Assembly (NCBI GenBank): GCA_000827325.1 | Contig: KN832893.1 | Span: 87,576 to 151,575 of the forward strand | Source: Oidiodendron maius Zn | Taxonomy: Eukaryota; Ascomycota; Leotiomycetes; Myxotrichaceae | Length of the DNA stretch: 64,000 bases | Direction of reading: 5' to 3' | In this document: piece after piece, positions 62,029 through 64,000 of the stretch | Numbering within the stretch: position 1 is the stretch's first letter | Layout: the number at the start of each line of letters is the position of its first letter | The notes under the pieces: generated by a model | Seen by the model: the letters and a program-made list of their open reading frames with translations, nothing else | Told to the model about the DNA's origin: nothing | Databases searched by the model: none | Made by a program: the position numbers and the translations under genes

Positions 62029-63161
62029 TGCTATATGCAATCCAACAAGCAAAGGGGTTGTTATTATAAGATCAAAGAGACAGGTAGGGAAAACCTTGAT
62101 TGATATTACCTTATTAATGGTTTGTAGAGCAGTGAAGCGACAATAAATTAAGTTTGAAAAGGGAGGTTGAGCGTCCAGGTCCCTCTTAGCGGTAAGCTAC
62201 CGATTATTCCAGGAATTCCTCCAAAACCTGGGCCGGCTCTAACAGATGAACATCTCGGGGAATACCATTTAGTATCCTATTAGAATGTTGTATGGCGACA
62301 TGTAACAGCCATTGGTGACTAATATACCGGGCATTCCTCCTCCGTGATCTACAGCCGCGACGTAAGACTCTCTGGAGGTACAGAAGTTTTGAGATGCAGT
62401 GGTGAGCAATCATGACCTAGATCACCGATTCTGCAAACATTGTTTCTGTCAGAATGAAAAGGTTTACTTCCAAAAGCGACCAGCACTGCACATCCAAGGA
62501 ATAACCTAAATCCTGATACTAGACTGGGTCCAAACTAGAGATTTCCTGGAACAAGACCTTGGTATCTGTGGCTGATTCCGACAAATCTTGGAGTGGATGA
62601 ACTCTAACTGCTAAGACACGACCAATTACTTTGGCTAGGCACAAGGAGGTGTTTCTACTGAAGCCCAGAATTGTCTGGTTTTGTGTGACCACAGCAAATT
62701 CGAGGATCTACCCGGTTCATGAGGCTGCAACAAGATTCTTGTTCTCCCGAAGACACTCTCGATACTGTCAAATGTTGGAGGACTGCTCATCCGAACTAAA
62801 TACAGTGGAAGTATTAGTTGGACCCAAGGAAATCTAATATCGTCCTCTAAAAATCTATGTCTAGTATCTCCTCTTTAATATATTGAGAGAGGTCTTCCAG
62901 TTGTGGATTCTCAAAACGAATCGAGGCATTTTCATAGAAGTTAATAATAGCTACACTAAAGGGCATCTCTTCCAGAGTGTACGGCCAAACACCGGTCTCT
63001 TTACCTCCAGGCGGCTGAGACGAAAGGGACGGCTCTGTTACAGGGACTATTAGAAGGTGTGATACTCGGTATAAACGATTTATAATATCATCTCAATGCT
63101 GGATTACGGTCAGCTCTTGTGAATATTGCTTCCCATTCTTTACTAATCCAATAATAAGGAC
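62029..63161. other. Intergenic DNA upstream of the desaturase
   Basis: About 1.1 kb without a recognisable gene; short ORFs on both strands have no domain. It should hold the desaturase promoter and the 3' end of the ligase-like transcript. Confidence 0.5.
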
Positions 63162-64000
63162 CTACTTTGGCCCATCCTCTGTAGGCCGCTGATCTACTAA
63201 ACCCATAAGCTTTCCAGTTCGTGCATTCAATGCCAAATCCTTAGCATCCACAAACTCCACTTGCAAAGGACAAATCAATCTTAGATCAACGTGCTGTTGA
63301 AACATTGGCCTTTCCTCCTTAAGCTGGGCCGCAATAGCCTTAGTCGCCCCAACTCGATCTCGTGGCTGGTATCCAATGCGGATGGTCAACGAGTCTAACG
63401 AGTCAATACGATTTAGTAAAAGTTGGATTCCGGCAATAGATGCGTCTGGGAGGGCCTGATATATGATCCTGCGGACATGAGAAACGTCTAAGGAGACAGG
63501 GCCAATGCGGGCCGACTCATTGTGACGCCCGAGGACTCTGAATAGTCCCTTGGCGTGGTCTACCCACTCTGCACGATCTCCGCATGGATATCGAATCACT
63601 GGTTGAAGCCGGCGATTAAGATTGGTTACCAACAAGCGGCCAGGGACCATTGGCTGCGTGGTAGGAACTGTGTCGTCGCCGTCCGGACATATTTCAAGTT
63701 CGACAAATGGGCGATTCGCTCGATGCAAACGCAAGTCAGTGCCTGAAACTGAATATCCAATAACCCCCGAGTCCATGCTACCATATACTAATGAGCGTAT
63801 GCGTGCTAGTGGAAAGGCTGCTTGCACTATTGCCTTCTGATCGTGAAAAAATGCCTCACCAGAAAACATGAAGGCGCGGATTTGGTCCATGGTCTGCTTT
63901 CGTGCTAGCAGATATTCTGCAAGTTGCACAACCTTCGTGACTGTGCCGAAAATAACGGTTGCATCTAGATCTTTCATGTACTGAATCGTGGTTGACGCAT
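63162..64000 (-). CDS. Phenylacetate-CoA-ligase-like adenylate-forming enzyme (3' part, runs off the window)
   Basis: The minus-strand frame is open from the window edge to the stop at 63164-63162; at least 278 residues are present and the N-terminal part is outside. Visible parts are YGSMDSGVIGYSVSG, like the Y-G-x-x-E motif of PaaK-type enzymes with D in place of E, VTNLNRRLQPVIRYPCGDRAEW with the GD adenylate-contact residues, and LFRVLGRHNESARIGPVSLD for the hinge to the C-terminal lid. Family members make an acyl-AMP and pass it to CoA or another acceptor. In this cluster it could activate a fatty or aromatic acid. The first ATG in view (63977) is probably internal. Confidence 0.85.
   Translation of the reverse strand, partial: ASTTIQYMKDLDATVIFGTVTKVVQLAEYLLARKQTMDQIRAFMFSGEAFFHDQKAIVQAAFPLARIRSLVYGSMDSGVIGYSVSGTDLRLHRANRPFVELEICPDGDDTVPTTQPMVPGRLLVTNLNRRLQPVIRYPCGDRAEWVDHAKGLFRVLGRHNESARIGPVSLDVSHVRRIIYQALPDASIAGIQLLLNRIDSLDSLTIRIGYQPRDRVGATKAIAAQLKEERPMFQQHVDLRLICPLQVEFVDAKDLALNARTGKLMGLVDQRPTEDGPK

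Overview
The window looks like nuclear DNA of a filamentous ascomycete, most probably an Aspergillus/Penicillium-type Eurotiomycete. The evidence is the many short introns (about 45-70 bp) with GTAAGT-like donors and CTNAC..YAG acceptors, the gene families present (Zn2Cys6 regulators, MFS sugar porters, GH2/GH35/GH55/GH64 enzymes, a CYP52-like P450 and a delta-12-type desaturase), and AT-rich gene-poor blocks holding decayed repeats. Assignment is by reading only; no database was searched. Exon borders below were worked out by hand from frame, splice signals and family motifs.

Layout. (A) 0.8-8.8 kb: a carbohydrate block with an intracellular GH2 beta-galactosidase, a secreted protein of unknown function and an MFS sugar transporter; the last two share a divergent promoter with a GC-rich palindrome. 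(B) 8.8-16.9 kb: a repeat-rich, gene-poor stretch with at least three solo-LTR relics of one family, a small TA-flanked inverted-repeat element and a family-2 glycosyltransferase pseudogene broken by nonsense codons that look like C-to-T changes. (C) 17.0-22.3 kb: two secreted beta-1,3-glucanases in tandem (GH64 and GH55). (D) 23.5-33.4 kb: a dead secretory lipase and an amine-utilisation neighbourhood (APC permease, broken monoamine oxidase, RidA-type deaminase, intact monoamine oxidase). (E) 34.5-41 kb: a truncated P450-reductase fusion (CYP505/P450-BM3 type), a Zn2Cys6 regulator with a damaged DNA-binding domain, another solo LTR and AT-rich DNA. (F) 42-52.6 kb: a second carbohydrate block with a secreted clan-A glycoside hydrolase, a GH35/DUF5597-type beta-galactosidase, an intact Zn2Cys6 regulator and an MFS transporter divergent from the regulator. 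(G) 52.7-64 kb: an isochorismatase fragment, then five genes all on the minus strand: CYP52-like P450, atypical short-chain dehydrogenase/epimerase, hotdog thioesterase, delta-12-type fatty-acid desaturase and the 3' part of a phenylacetate-CoA-ligase-like adenylating enzyme. This resembles a lipid-tailoring or lipid-derived secondary-metabolite cluster. It is interrupted by a roughly 715 bp tRNA-derived SINE with a perfect 15 bp target duplication.

The parts most worth a second look are the unidirectional lipid-modification set in G, the SINE inside it, the amine oxidase/RidA arrangement in D, the two sugar-utilisation blocks, and the RIP-like decay pattern across several pseudogenes.
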